NCBI GenBank assembly: GCA_025642075.2
Contig: JAODUO010000132.1
Span: forward strand, 625,001-689,000
Length of the DNA stretch: 64,000 nucleotides
Direction of reading: 5' to 3'
From: Ridgeia piscesae
Lineage: Eukaryota; Annelida; Polychaeta; Sabellida; Siboglinidae
The notes under the pieces are model-generated. The model made no database searches. It saw nothing but the letters and a program-made list of their open reading frames with translations, and had not been told where the DNA came from. The position numbers and the translations under genes are program-made. The stretch's first letter is position 1, and each line of letters begins with the position of its first letter. Of the stretch, positions 53,801 through 63,599 are shown in pieces.

Positions 53801-55117
53801 ATTATGGAATGTGACCCAACCAGCAAGCAGTGATGGCATCTGATGCAGAAGTATTTCAGAGAGCCCTCTTCCATCAAGTTAATCATTGGGAAATCGCATG
53901 GCACGTTTCTAATCATGCACACATTTATTGTGTTTGTACAATTCACAAAAGGTTTTCCGTAAATGTGATATCTATGATAAATTTTTAATTGCCTTAATCA
54001 TAATAAAATCAAATATATAACTCAAATACAGAAAGCCTAGAATACTGGTATGTGGATCCTACATGTTTCTAAAAGAAGATTACCGGTAATTAATTTTATA
54101 CAATACAGGACATTCTAAAGACAACTTCTTATAGTAGAATATCTAGGCAAAAATGTAACATTTTAGTTTTTGAGACAATGACAAGAACTGATCGACTGAC
54201 CTCTGAGTGTTGGTAATCTGTCCATCTTTTAGTGGCACGTTGAAATCAACCCTGAAACACCACACAATTGTTATTTGTTAAACACGATTACTAAAAGTGG
54301 AATGGTTGCACCTAGCCACCCAAACTGAATCGATGTGTTTTAGTGCTGTACGTGGAAGTGGACTGCACCATTCGTCGGGTTTTGACTCTCGAAGTCACTG
54401 CCTGCCGATGCTTCAACTTTCAAGCCTACCAAAATTGTTTGGCGAATTAAGTTGACAACAGAAACTTCCCAGAATCACCAGGTTTTATTATAAATGATGT
54501 GGATCAATGCAAACAGAAATACGCAAGAGCCATGGGATGGGTATGTCGGTTTGGCTAGCTTAGACTTAGTTAGAAGGCATTGAATGATTGATTGAGATTA
54601 CAATAAAAACAGGCAGGCAGCAAAATCGAGGTGAACCACCTTGTTGAATATTGCGTAGCCATTAGCCAATAGTGGTTACGTTGAAAATTAGCTAAAACTA
54701 GCGCAACACGTAGCGGATTCTCGTCTAACTAAAATACCGGTGTCGTCTGTTGACATCCCTACTCGAGTCAAGTCAAGCCTCCCCAAGGTCAAGGTTATTT
54801 CTGAAGTAACGTAATTTTTGCTAGAAATACGGCACTAGCAGACTGTGTTATACATTCAGCCTTGTAGGTTAGAGTTATTTAACTGTAGTAAACTGGTGAA
54901 GGAAACTGTGCATTGCTATTTGCAAATAGCAACATGATCGTGACGGAACGCGCCGGCTGTCCCTGGCTTCTGCTCTGCGGCTAGCCTGGCCCTGGCCTTG
55001 GACAGACGTCAACAACTTTGAATTGGCATTAAAACTCATTAACTGGTGTACATACCTCATCAATACTCTCTTGTCTTTCAAGTTGACTTTGTCGATACTT
55101 AATTTATTCAATGCCAT
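42799..55117 (-). CDS. PGK: Phosphoglycerate kinase, 10 exons recognised, incomplete
   Basis: PGK transfers phosphate from 1,3-bisphosphoglycerate to ADP in cytosolic glycolysis. Minus-strand exons in order: 55117-55056, 54251-54201, 53156-53004, 52162-52018, 51478-51374, 50595-50476, 49569-49455, 47886-47707, 46954-46878, then 42897-42799. Landmarks in order: [106 protein letters not shown] and [13 protein letters not shown]. Phases agree except between exons 4 and 5, where the join has one base too many. The exon for the usual PVGVFE segment (between 46878 and 42897) and the short last exon (KVLPG type) were not found. The usual tryptophan before MGLD is cysteine (PSGCM). The start ATG 55117 fits the family length. 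Whether the gene is intact in the genome is open. Confidence 0.93.
43325..43445. repeat. Dispersed repeat copy (pair with 51.5 kb)
   Basis: ATGAGTCCACTACAGGTTA, TCTTTTACTTCCCC and GGGACCACCGG occur in the same order at 51520-51645 (ATGAGTCCACCACAGGTTA, GTTTTACTTCCCCC, GGGACCAACAGG). Both lie in PGK introns in the same orientation. Confidence 0.65.
43446..44401. other. PGK intron, homopolymer-rich; missing-exon gap
   Basis: Nothing recognisable is coded here. Short homopolymer runs (AAAAAAGG, GGGGGAAAAAAAACCC, CCCCCCAAAA) are frequent between 43680 and 43800 and recur to about 44100. This is the interval, together with the 28-bp array, where the missing PGK exon should be. Confidence 0.45.
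44402..46080. repeat. 28-bp minisatellite, about 1.7 kb, in a PGK intron
   Basis: About 60 copies of the 28-bp unit GGTGATAAAGGCTGGCAGTG-AGTTCCAT. The main variants are GGCAG/GGTAG and GTGAG/GTCAG. Three disrupted copies lie near 44750-44810 and one near 44960. Because 28 is not a multiple of three and the unit has no stop on the minus strand, all three minus frames stay open for long distances (a 385-residue frame is the longest). These encode the same peptide repeat and are not treated as genes. Confidence 0.97.
46081..46877. other. PGK intron between array and exon 9
   Basis: No exon of PGK type could be read here on the minus strand. A short (GCAT/GTGC)n run lies near 46784-46810. The frame 46541-47029 (+) overlaps exon 9 of PGK and is a shadow. 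Confidence 0.45.
46955..49116. other. PGK introns on both sides of exon 8
   Basis: AT-rich sequence surrounds exon 8. No further coding sequence or tandem array is seen. A short (AT)n run is near 48811-48822. Confidence 0.45.
49117..49454. repeat. 67-bp repeat made from the end of PGK exon 7 and its donor
   Basis: TTACCT words lie exactly 67 bases apart at 49183, 49250, 49317 and 49384, and again at 49451, which is the real exon 7 donor (minus strand GTAAGT). Read on the minus strand, copies resemble the last coding stretch: the true exon ends [12 protein letters not shown] and the copies read [12 protein letters not shown] before a GTAAA donor-like string. The intron after exon 7 therefore starts with four decoy exon ends. 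Confidence 0.88.
50755..50815. repeat. (AT)n microsatellite, PGK intron 5
   Basis: An AT dinucleotide run preceded by ATGTATATATGTGTATAT variants. Confidence 0.95.
51031..51357 (+). mobile_element. tRNA-derived SINE, best preserved copy, PGK intron 5
   Basis: A box TGGCTCAGGGG (51039-51049) and a canonical B box GGTTCGAGTCC (51082-51092) are both present. They are followed by CCCTGGGCAAG, TTTTTCACTCTACATTGCTC, GAGTACCTGGCTACAGACAG, GGCTGGATGCTTCC and the tail GCGCTATATAAGAACTTAC. It is inserted opposite to PGK transcription, about 20 bases from exon 5. This copy is the natural reference for the family in the window. Confidence 0.92.
51520..51645. repeat. Dispersed repeat copy (pair with 43.3 kb)
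   Basis: See the 43.3-kb copy for the shared words. This copy starts about 40 bases upstream (in PGK sense) of exon 5. Confidence 0.65.
51646..52017. other. Rest of PGK intron 4
   Basis: AT-rich sequence with no gene. Plus-strand frames here (51791-52006) are chance frames. Confidence 0.45.
52163..52770. repeat. 47-bp minisatellite copying the PGK exon 4 acceptor
   Basis: The first units are 47 bp and contain AGTCCTTGAAGGTGACAGG then TCTACAAGACACAGGTAGAC. On the PGK strand each copy reads as an acceptor-like CTTGTAG followed by the exon 4 start, CTGTCACCTTCAAGGACTG. The copies lack three bases that the true exon has (TTCCTCAAG). Further from the exon (after about 52400) units are mixed with shorter forms (ACACAGGTAGACAGTG, GAGAGGTCTAGGTGAG). 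Confidence 0.92.
52838..52965. repeat. (CACCCACA)n-type satellite, PGK intron 3
   Basis: Irregular CACCCACACACAACACACC units. It lies about 40 bases downstream (in PGK sense) of the exon 3 donor. Confidence 0.9.
53190..53770. repeat. 35-bp minisatellite, PGK intron 2
   Basis: The unit contains AATACACCTATACAATAATA and ACAGTAATGTCACCT or ACAGTAATGTTATGT. Two alternating subtypes (CACGT/CACCT and TTATGT) appear in the first 300 bases, suggesting 70-bp doublets. Copies become irregular beyond about 53520. Confidence 0.9.
53771..54200. other. Rest of PGK intron 2
   Basis: No gene or clear repeat apart from scattered TACCGGTAAT words shared with the minisatellite edge. Confidence 0.4.
54252..55055. 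other. PGK intron 1
   Basis: About 800 bases between exon 1 and exon 2. No tandem array is seen, unlike most other introns in the window. It may hold intronic regulatory sequence, but no element is recognised. Confidence 0.4.
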
Positions 55118-55460
55118 ACTGAAAAATACGCAACAGTAACCAAAAGGTATTTATATCGACACCACTTTACCTAACGAATTGCACCCTTGCGGTAAATGTC
55201 TGAACTTAACGACTGTAGTGGTGCCATCTGGCGGTAATTTTGAGAAAACGTGCCGGGGTCCGTGAATCGGAATTAGGAGTCAGACTACATAATTTTGCAT
55301 TCTCCATAGGCGACCATTAATATTATAACGTTTCCTTCATTTCCTACTTCTGATGCCGCGCTGCACGAAAACATCATTTTTAATCACTCCACACTACATA
55401 TGTGCTCACAGAAATTTAGACATAATACCATGGGTGTGCACCATGTGACGTGTATAATAT

Positions 55461-55585
55461 ACCTATTATATACTATTTCCCATCTGTGCACAATATGTAT
55501 ATGTGCCAGGGGTTGAGTAGTGACTGTAGTAATATAGGTTTTTGTGTGTAAAAGTACAACATTAATGCTATGTTCCATACCTAAG
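55461..55585. repeat. Dispersed repeat, copy 1 of a pair
   Basis: CCATCTGTGCACAATATGTA, GGTTGAGTAGTGACTGTAGT and AATATAGGTTT are shared with 61550-61672 in the same order and orientation, about 6.1 kb apart. It contains no open frame of note. Confidence 0.85.
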
Positions 55586-55672
55586 GCAGTCTAGATCCCT
55601 TAAACAAATGCATATCTGGACAGCTAGAAGAGTTGGCGGGTGTAGGAAGTTAGAATTGATACATAGAGCAGT

Positions 55673-55724
<52 letters not shown>

Positions 55725-56162
55725 AAAAAAAAGGTGGAGGGGATTTAAGAATGTATGATCATGGATTCATTTATATGGATATTTGTTATTTATATGTAGC
55801 GTAGAGTAACTAAGAAATTAGATCGAGGTAACATATTATTATTCTTTTTATATTTATTTTCAATTTTGTGTGGTGGGTTAAATATAATAAAAATAATAAA
55901 TACATGTGGGCTGTAGAAGAAGGCAGATAACATGTTTCATGCTGGCACCGCCATACAGCCAGCGTCAGAGTTCTGCCAGGTTATCAAGTTACACAACAAT
56001 CATAACTTGCAAAGGTGAGCGTAGAATATGTTGAGGACTACAGTAGCGATATCAAAATATGGTAGTTGCAAGAAGTCAAGGATGAAAGTAAGGCCCATAT
56101 CCCAGGGGTGGTCCATGTGCTGAATATATATATATATATATACATATATAAAATATATATAC

Positions 56163-56239
<77 letters not shown>

Positions 56240-56940
56240 AAGTAGTTCAATGCAATTCTAAAATAAATTCACAAAACCAGCTAAACTTATGAAATGGAAT
56301 CAATGTGTGTGCACACAACATGTAGTGTTTGCATAAGGAACACCAACAGGCTATGAACCTGTCACACACAGCACTGAACAGAATTACCCTATACTATGCA
56401 AGTGAACAAAATTCTTCTTATATAATGAAAAGGAAAATATGTAAGTTCAAGATATATTCGATATTTTCGTTATGTTTTATAGTGTTTTGATTGTTGATTT
56501 ACTGATGCAGGTACTTTGTCACGTGTTGTGTACACGTATGAAAGGGTGGTAATGTACGCGATTATACTGATTTGGTAGTTGAATTTGTATTTACTGTGTT
56601 TCTTAATTTTTTAAAAAAAAATAAATTTAACATTAATGAATATCTCATTGAAAAGATTATAACCAAAGGTTATACTAGATAACATATACATGTATAAATA
56701 AAGGTAAAGAAATGTTAACAAGTATATTAACATTGAATGATCGCAGTTATTTATTCATACATTGAATATATTATTATTAATATATTGTAGGTAGATTTAT
56801 GAACTTATTGACGATTAAATACGTAGTATATTTAAATATGATTGTATTTACTAAGAATAGAAGAGTTATCATTTAATGTATGCTATTAACTCTCTTTCAC
56901 AATTTAAAATAGTTCCAGCATTTTTGTAACTTTTATTTAT

Positions 56941-56972
56941 CAGAAAACTATAATAATAATTATAGTTTTCTG
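56941..56972. repeat. Perfect 14-bp stem hairpin
   Basis: CAGAAAACTATAAT and its exact complement are separated by four bases. A second, imperfect stem (CGTGCAACAA with TTGTTGTGCACG) follows at about 56976-57026. Confidence 0.7.
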
Positions 56973-57240
56973 TACGTGCAACAAATTAACTAAAGCTTAC
57001 CGTGAAGTTTAGTTGTTGTGCACGATTAAAACAACAGAAAATACTTTTTAAAGTTAAACATAAAACGCTGTTAAAACACTTGAATAGAACACAATACAAT
57101 CTTGAATTTAATTAATATTCATAATATACTGTAACAATAACAGACTATTTGAAAGAAAACTTTGAAAAAAAAAAGTGAGAGGGAATGAGGAAGTGGGAGA
57201 CACTGGGTACATAGCCTATAGTACAATCTAATGCACTACT

Positions 57241-57470
57241 GGGGCCAGAGATACCTCATTGGTTGCTCCTTTCAACGTTGCCCGGCAAAGGATTGGTCAC
57301 AATCCTTACTCCCTCACAACTGACCGACTTCCGCCGGAAGTGTTCCTATGGGAGGGAAATACCTGGCCCAAACCCCGGTGCGCCAGACCGGTTGTGACGC
57401 TCACGAGCGAGCGTCACTGGTACCCCCTTCCGCCACGTGCGGTTGAAACACTCAGTCAATAAAGGTAGCC
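57241..57470 (+). other. GC-rich island with small open frame and hairpin
   Basis: This stretch is much richer in G+C than the surrounding AT-rich DNA. The frame 57259-57462 is open for 67 residues but resembles nothing I know. GTGACGCTC and GAGCGTCAC form a perfect 9-bp stem around 57394-57417. AATAAA follows at about 57458. It could be a remnant of an inserted element or an exon of an unknown gene. Confidence 0.3.
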
Positions 57471-58980
57471 ATTTGATTTGCTTATAAACCAATGTCCAGC
57501 CTTAGCTGGTGAAATTGTGGTGAACGGCATGTGATATATCTGACGTGATTTATGTTGTAGCATTACATTAAAACTTGCTTTTTAATTAAAATCTGCTTAT
57601 ATGTTATGCTATATCATATGATACACCAAACATGTTAACACGCATAACTATAATTATTAATTTTGATTATGCAGATTCATGGTATGAATAGCGGAATTTG
57701 GGGCAACAAAGGGCCCCCTCGCCGACGTTTTCTCCTTCATAAAATTCAACAAGGCATTATTTTTAAACGCAGATACAGATCCCCCGCATTGATATACGAT
57801 AATTCAAATTTAAGATAATAAACAGATGCTTTAAAAACCCTATTAGTTATTTGTTATTTTATTTAATAAATAAATAAATTCAATGCTCCGCTACGAATTA
57901 TATCGATGCAAATCCAAGTGCATATATTCATTACATATCAAATATGTTCACAAGTTATGTTTTATTAACGAGAAATGGGTTATCTGCGAATTTTTCATTG
58001 GAGAGTGACGCTAACATTTGTGCATAATGATAAAATTTTAGTCTTCCGTATACGTGCTGGTTTTACTATGTTTAGCAATATAGAATGTCGACACTGTACC
58101 ACATGGCAATATATGAATGTTCTACCAACAGTTGCATATTGCCGTTTTAAATCAACAACAACATTACACACATAGTCTACCTTAAAGTCTGTAGCAGTCG
58201 TCGCTCTCTTTTTTGGCGTCTGTTTTATATCCCAATGTTTGATGACTCCCAAAGTCAAAGTGAGCTCATTCGAGAACAACTGTCAAAGCGTCAAATGTGT
58301 ATCGTTTGTGAATATCATACGATACACTGCACCCGACCCAACACGAATCATCCATAAACACGTAAAGTTGGTCTTGTATGGGGAAATTTCGACTAGAACT
58401 GCACTTCGACGAATCCATGCTTTCGAACGAACCTTAAGTCATTTGTTTTCAACTCTTAGGTGCAACGCGACAGATGTTACTAACTACGTTGTAAATGTGT
58501 GCGTTTTTCGCGGGACCAAGAACATACCATTTTCGGAGGCCGCACGTCAGGCTAAAATGTCCACGGAGTGAAGTAGCATTGTCTGTGTTAATTGACAATG
58601 AAACGACGGAACCAGGGGGCAATCCATGACCGTACTGAATTGGGGGAGGGGGGTAGGATTGGTGGAATAAAGTATGTAGGAAACGGGTGAGAGAAATGAT
58701 AAAGGGGAAAAAGTAGAGGATAAAGAAAGTGGGGGGAGGAAGGGAGAGGGGCGGCCAGTCAGGGAGGAAGGGAGATAGAAAATATTTGGTATGTTTAAAG
58801 GAAGGGATGGGGGAGGTGAAATCAACAGGAAGACAGACAAACAGAGACAAACAACCAACTTGTTCACTCTGAACATTGCGCATCAGAACGATAAGGGGCA
58901 GCGCCACTCATTTATTATTATGCCTTTTTTCATCTATTTGCTAAAGTCCACAAGGAACAGTTTAAATAATAATCACAACG
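57471..58980. other. Intergenic, no supported gene
   Basis: Frames at 57995-58279 (-) and 58239-58571 (+) overlap and have no recognisable motifs. A GGGA-rich stretch occupies 58630-58830. Confidence 0.4.
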
Positions 58981-58983
58981 GCA

Positions 58984-59160
<177 letters not shown>

Positions 59161-59529
59161 TTCGTGTTGAAAATACCCCTTTCCACCAACATTGTGATGT
59201 GCAATTCATAATTGTTGTGGTTGAAAAATATATATATATACATCTTCCCAAGGACATGCTTCGCAGTAAAGGGTTTACAGTGGTGGGAGGTAATGTAAGC
59301 TTTATGAAACTTGTCACAGCCTGGGCCATTCTTATTGTTTATCTTTTAGGCCTAGTCGGAAAGATAAACAGGCATTGATGAAGTGCGAGTAGAGATGGTG
59401 GCTGTTGAGCGAGTTGGAATATGATCGACAAATTAATTGCTAAAACCTGCAAGAGAGGGGAAGTTCACAGAGGAATGAAGAATGGGCTATAGTCCGTATA
59501 TAGAAAAGAAAAGGGGGATTTCATGACCC

Positions 59530-60275
59530 AGGAAAAATAGAAAGGTGTTTCTAAGCCTATGTTGAAGTTTCTGGAAAGAATCGTGGATTGCAGAATAAGC
59601 GCTGTATTGTAAGGGGAATCGGTGAAGAACAGCTGGAGTTTAAACAAGGAAGAGGAACAACCGATGGGATGTTTGCCCTGAAGTAGCTGGTTGAGAATAA
59701 ACTGGAAGGACAGGAGGATATGGAAATTAGATTCATAGTCCTGGAGAAGGCCTATGCTACAATCTCAAGAGAAATGACAATGGGAACACTGATGTGGATG
59801 GGGGTCCCAGGGGGAGGTCCGATTGGTGGAGGGGACACGAAAAGCGGGGAGCTGTGTGGACCGGGGGTGTAAGGAGAGTCCAAAGTAAATGTTGGCCTGA
59901 CACAGGGGAGCGCCTTGACCCCATTATTGTTTATCGCTGTGGTGGAACTGACAAGCAGAAGATTTGTAGAAAAGTCATACCGCAAAAACTACTGACTGTA
60001 CACAGGTGGCCTGGCAGTGGTAGAGGATGGGGAAGCAAATCTCCTAAAACAGTTGATAGAGTGGAAAGATATTTTCAGCAGAGATGGATTGAGAGTACGC
60101 TTGGTGAAGACGGAGGTAATGTGGGATTTAGAAAGAGCTGTAAATACACCTGGATGGGAAGAAGCTTAAGCAAAGAGACAGTTTTGCCTACCTGGGTGGA
60201 GCGATATGTGGGGTTGACATTCGCCAATCTCAAAAAGGGAAAACCTTTGGGGTGTGGCTTGGACGTTGGCGTGGG
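59530..60275 (+). mobile_element. RT-type LINE fragment, inactivated
   Basis: Translated pieces in order: EQLEFKQGRGTTDGMFAL near 59625-59680, a motif A relic FIVLEKAYATISREM near 59730-59775 and VNVGLTQGSALTPLLFIAVV near 59890-59945. Then come EWKDIFSRDGLRVRL near 60060-60105 and a YLGG-type block near 60190. The aspartates of motif A are replaced (FIVLEKAYA), and stops and frame changes are present. It is a dead copy of a LINE distinct from the others in the window. Confidence 0.75.
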
Positions 60276-60284
60276 TGTTCAGTT

Positions 60285-60335
60285 AAAAAAAGGTAAAGGT
60301 AACTTCTTATATAATGCAATATCCATTCCTCAGAA
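60285..60335 (-). mobile_element. SINE 3' tail fragment, reverse
   Basis: AAAGGTAACTTCTTATATAA-TGCAATATCCATTCCTCAG is the complement of the SINE tail (GCGCTATATAAGAACTTACC preceded by the TCCTGAGGA block), with several changes. Only the last 45-50 bases are present. Confidence 0.55.
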
Positions 60336-60399
60336 AAATGTGTCAACTAATAAAGTATCACCCTGCAATCTGTGCTGTGCGGCTCCATTTGGTACATAG

Positions 60400-60690
60400 G
60401 GAGTCTTACCTCACTACCAAACAAGGTGGAAAAATTGCAAACAATTGCATATCCATTTCTTTGGAACAGTAAACCCGAAGCTTTGAAATGAGAATCACTA
60501 TTAAACACATTTACTGACGGAGGTCTTAACATTATAGATATTAGAACTAAAATATAATCTCTATTTGTCAAACAAGTTCTGCAATTAATTAAAGAGCATA
60601 AAGCCAAGTAGACCTTCTTAGCAGTGTCTTGGCTGGGTATACATTTCTGCTCCGCCTTTACCCACCTTAAATGTCATGTTGCTAGTTCAC
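60400..60690 (+). mobile_element. L1/Tx1-group LINE C-terminal fragment
   Basis: Translation gives LQTIAYPFLWNSKPEAL, then NTFTDGGLNIIDIRTK, FVKQVLQLIKEHKAKW and SWLGIHF, with stops between them. The order FxWNxKPxxxK, then DGGLxxxDI, is typical of the region after the RT domain in L1/Tx1-type elements. Confidence 0.65.
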
Positions 60691-61101
60691 GTCCGGGGAA
60701 TTTAGTCGGAGAGACAAGCCGTCAATCGATGCCTTTTCGAAGACTTTCAATGTTATTAGTAAGATTATTTCTTTCAAATTAAACCATTGCTTAGAACTAT
60801 ATTAGTTTAGAACAAGTTTAATGCGCTTCTTTCGAGTTTCACTTGCTCCGCGCAACATAATCGGCACGTACGTCCCATGATCGTTCGACAGACAGTCACA
60901 CGTGCGTGGACAGCCAGTCTCTGCCACGCCCCACGACCGTCGTCCGGTACAAAATTACGCAACATGTACTGGAGCGCCAGCGACCGATGTCGCTTCGATC
61001 AGCGCAGCAACTTGTCTCTTGTTTCGGCCGGCCGGCATCTATTCACACTCATTCAACCGGATCGTATTTAGAAACACGCCGAACGCTGATATAACCATGT
61101 G

Positions 61102-61142
<41 letters not shown>

Positions 61143-63251
61143 TGTATTGTATGCGACGGGTGGGTGTGGGGGTGCGCATACTATTATCATGATAAAATTC
61201 ATGTGCGCCCATCCACATTGTGTTAACTTAATTATTAGATTTTAACTTGCTCTCAACTTAAGTTGTATTTCTTATCAATTAATGCTGGTTATCTGCTTTC
61301 AGAGATTGTAGCTCACTCACTCTCTCTTTCTTCCATTCTCCCACGCTCCCCGCCTCTCTGTTCTTATAGTGTATATTTTATGTCGCATAAAGATGAAATG
61401 TTGAAGTGACCATAGGAAAATGCAAGCAACTTAACTCGGAAAATGTATATTTTATAAGTGTATAACGTGTGGGGCGGCTGCTGGATACTATGGATGTGCA
61501 CACATTTCACTGTACTAAGAATGTTGTTATAACCATATAATATATAAAGTACCTATTACATAACATTTTCCATCTGTGCACAATATGTATACATGCTGGG
61601 GTTGAGTAGTGACTGTAGTAATATAGGTTTGTGTGTAAAAGTACAGCATATAACACTCCATAGACCTATTTGTGCCAAACTTGTTTAAGTTATCATGTAA
61701 AGAAACATAAGTTAGATCAGGATGCTATCTTACCCTTAATGGTGCAGAAACTTAGCGTTTACAGTTTCCGCGCGTTAAAACCTATCTGGATGACGTTTCT
61801 TCTCATGCGTGATACATGTTAATTCATCAATGTGCAGCGAAAGGCAAAGCATTTATGGTATAAATACCACGGGCTGTTCGTTACGACATATAGTTAATCT
61901 TGAATACACGTTGTTGTCATGTTGTGTTCTGTGACTTGTATTACAGATTTTGTATAATGTAATCAGTGTTACGTTACATAAACATTATTATGTAAAACGT
62001 AGGCCCCCATCCACGTTCATGCTAGCAATATAGGGTCTAACCACTTTCTCACTGCATACTTTCTATATAACAGCATGGTAGTATTCAAAGAAAATGACAT
62101 GTATATTTCAAGATGTAGACACATTCCGTTGCTGTGCAACTATGTACTGAACCTCCTTTTTCTATGTACAACAGTCAACACAGCGTTTTTTGTTCTATTC
62201 TTTAAAGGGACATTACGGAATTTGCTGTTTGGAATTACCAACATGCAACCTTCTAATATTTCCGGTTACACGCCTCTCGCCAATGTAGCAAAAACTAGCT
62301 ACCCTCGGGTGGTACGACTCTTAGTTTATTGCTGTTTTGTTTCTGGGATATCGAGACGATAGGATTTGTAGAGTTATGAAGAGGCACCGCCATGCAGTGA
62401 CCTTACGTTATTATGGGCAATTTCGTAGCACCGAATTCCACCCCGTACATGATTTTCGAGGTGCTGATATGATTATGCCCCCGAACATTTATACAAACGG
62501 AAAACTGGTATTATTTATTAATTCTCAGATGTTACTTGTAACAAGAACAACCGCTGCGTGGTAGGAGACGATACGATGTTATTGGCTTAAAGGAAACAGG
62601 CAATGGATTTGGATGACAAAACAAATCGAAAAGCCTTTGAAGACAATACTTGGTGTCTCTAGGATAGCGATCCTTATCTGTGACGTCACACCAAGCATGA
62701 CGATGGAGGATATATATACTATATTATATTTATAATGAATGCTACGCCGAGTGCACGAATATTGTGAAAACACATTGTTACTGATTTTATTTTATTTTAA
62801 CATTATACAATGTAGTTGTTTTATATATTAGCACTTGTAAGTCAGATCAGTATGAAAATACTGTTAACATGTTGCTTTTATCATTCATTAAGTCTTAGAA
62901 TACCGGTATGTTTTTTAATTATATTTTAAATCTAAATAATGTGCATTATAGAAAACCTCATATATTTTCTAAAATAAATATCAATGCCAACAAATGAAAA
63001 TAACAAATATTATTAAACAGTGTCATATTATAATAATTTAATCCAGATGTCATAAGAACATTAGAAAATAAATTGTTAGAAATAGGCACATTCTACAACT
63101 GCCTTGTGTGCATAATGAAATGTCAGTACAGAAAAATAAGACATCTAGTAATTAATATGTTCTTAGAAGCTATAGTCTCATGGAATCTGATGGAATGAGT
63201 TGCAATGTGAATGTTCATTCGTCTTCCTAGTGTTAATAGGATGTTAAGGTT
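60691..63251. other. Intergenic, no supported gene
   Basis: A more GC-rich patch lies at 60865-61065, where overlapping frames exist without family match. An (AT)n run is at 61106-61140. The frame 62075-62362 has hydrophobic stretches but no recognisable motif. One dispersed repeat copy is listed separately. Confidence 0.4.
61550..61672. repeat. Dispersed repeat, copy 2 of a pair
   Basis: Matches 55461-55585 with few differences across about 120 bases in the same orientation. Confidence 0.85.
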
Positions 63252-63378
63252 TCAGTGCATCTCAAAGAACCACTTCACATTGTAGATCATTTCAGCAGGT
63301 AAACTGTCATCTGTGGTGCTGAAGCAAGTCCATGTGTCAAATTTCAAGATGCAGTAGTCATTCCCATCCATTTTCTCT
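63252..63378 (-). CDS. Likely terminal coding exon of an unknown gene
   Basis: On the minus strand a strong acceptor (ATATGTTTTCAG) is followed by a 41-codon frame ending in TGA. It reads EKMDGNDYCILKF, then DTWTCFSTTDDSLPAEM and IYNVKWFFEMH. The composition is protein-like (Asp, Trp, Cys, Phe) and not repeat-derived. The preceding exon would have to end in phase 2 and lie above 63379, probably outside the window or beyond the repeats. I do not recognise the family. Confidence 0.45.
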
Positions 63379-63499
63379 CTGAAAACATATGGATGATTTA
63401 GGTCATCATAAATATTTTAATTTAAGCTAATGGCCACACATTTTTGTCTCATGCCTAAAATCAGTTCATAAAAATCACTCGGTAGAAAACCACCAAGAA

Positions 63500-63580
63500 A
63501 AAGGTAAGTTCTTATATCGCACAGTACCGAGTCCTCAGGATTGCTTGAAGTGCTTTACACTTTACTTCCTGGTAGGATAC
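63500..63580 (-). mobile_element. SINE 3' tail fragment, reverse
   Basis: AAGGTAAGTTCTTATATCGC, GAGTCCTCAGGATTGCTTGA and AGTGCTTTACACTTTACTTC are the complement of the SINE tail and core found at 51.0 kb. The head and body are missing. Confidence 0.85.
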
Positions 63581-63599
63581 AGGTGATTTTGGCCCATGG

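Larger units (their letters stand above)
55118..57240. other. PGK 5' flank and AT-rich intergenic DNA
   Basis: The PGK promoter should be just above 55117; no TATA box is evident. A dispersed repeat similar to 10.06-10.34 kb lies at 55300-55440. (AT)n runs lie at 55675-55720 and 56125-56226, the second ending in CACACACA. No gene is recognised. Confidence 0.45.

Noticed and set aside
57394..57417. Histone-type 3' stem-loop
   Set aside because: The stem sequence and loop do not match the histone mRNA consensus and no histone frame is adjacent.
58239..58571. 110-residue plus-strand frame
   Set aside because: No recognised motif, overlaps a minus-strand frame of similar quality, and no exon signals.
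62075..62362. 95-residue frame with hydrophobic stretches
   Set aside because: No family resemblance, AT-rich surroundings, and no splice or promoter support.
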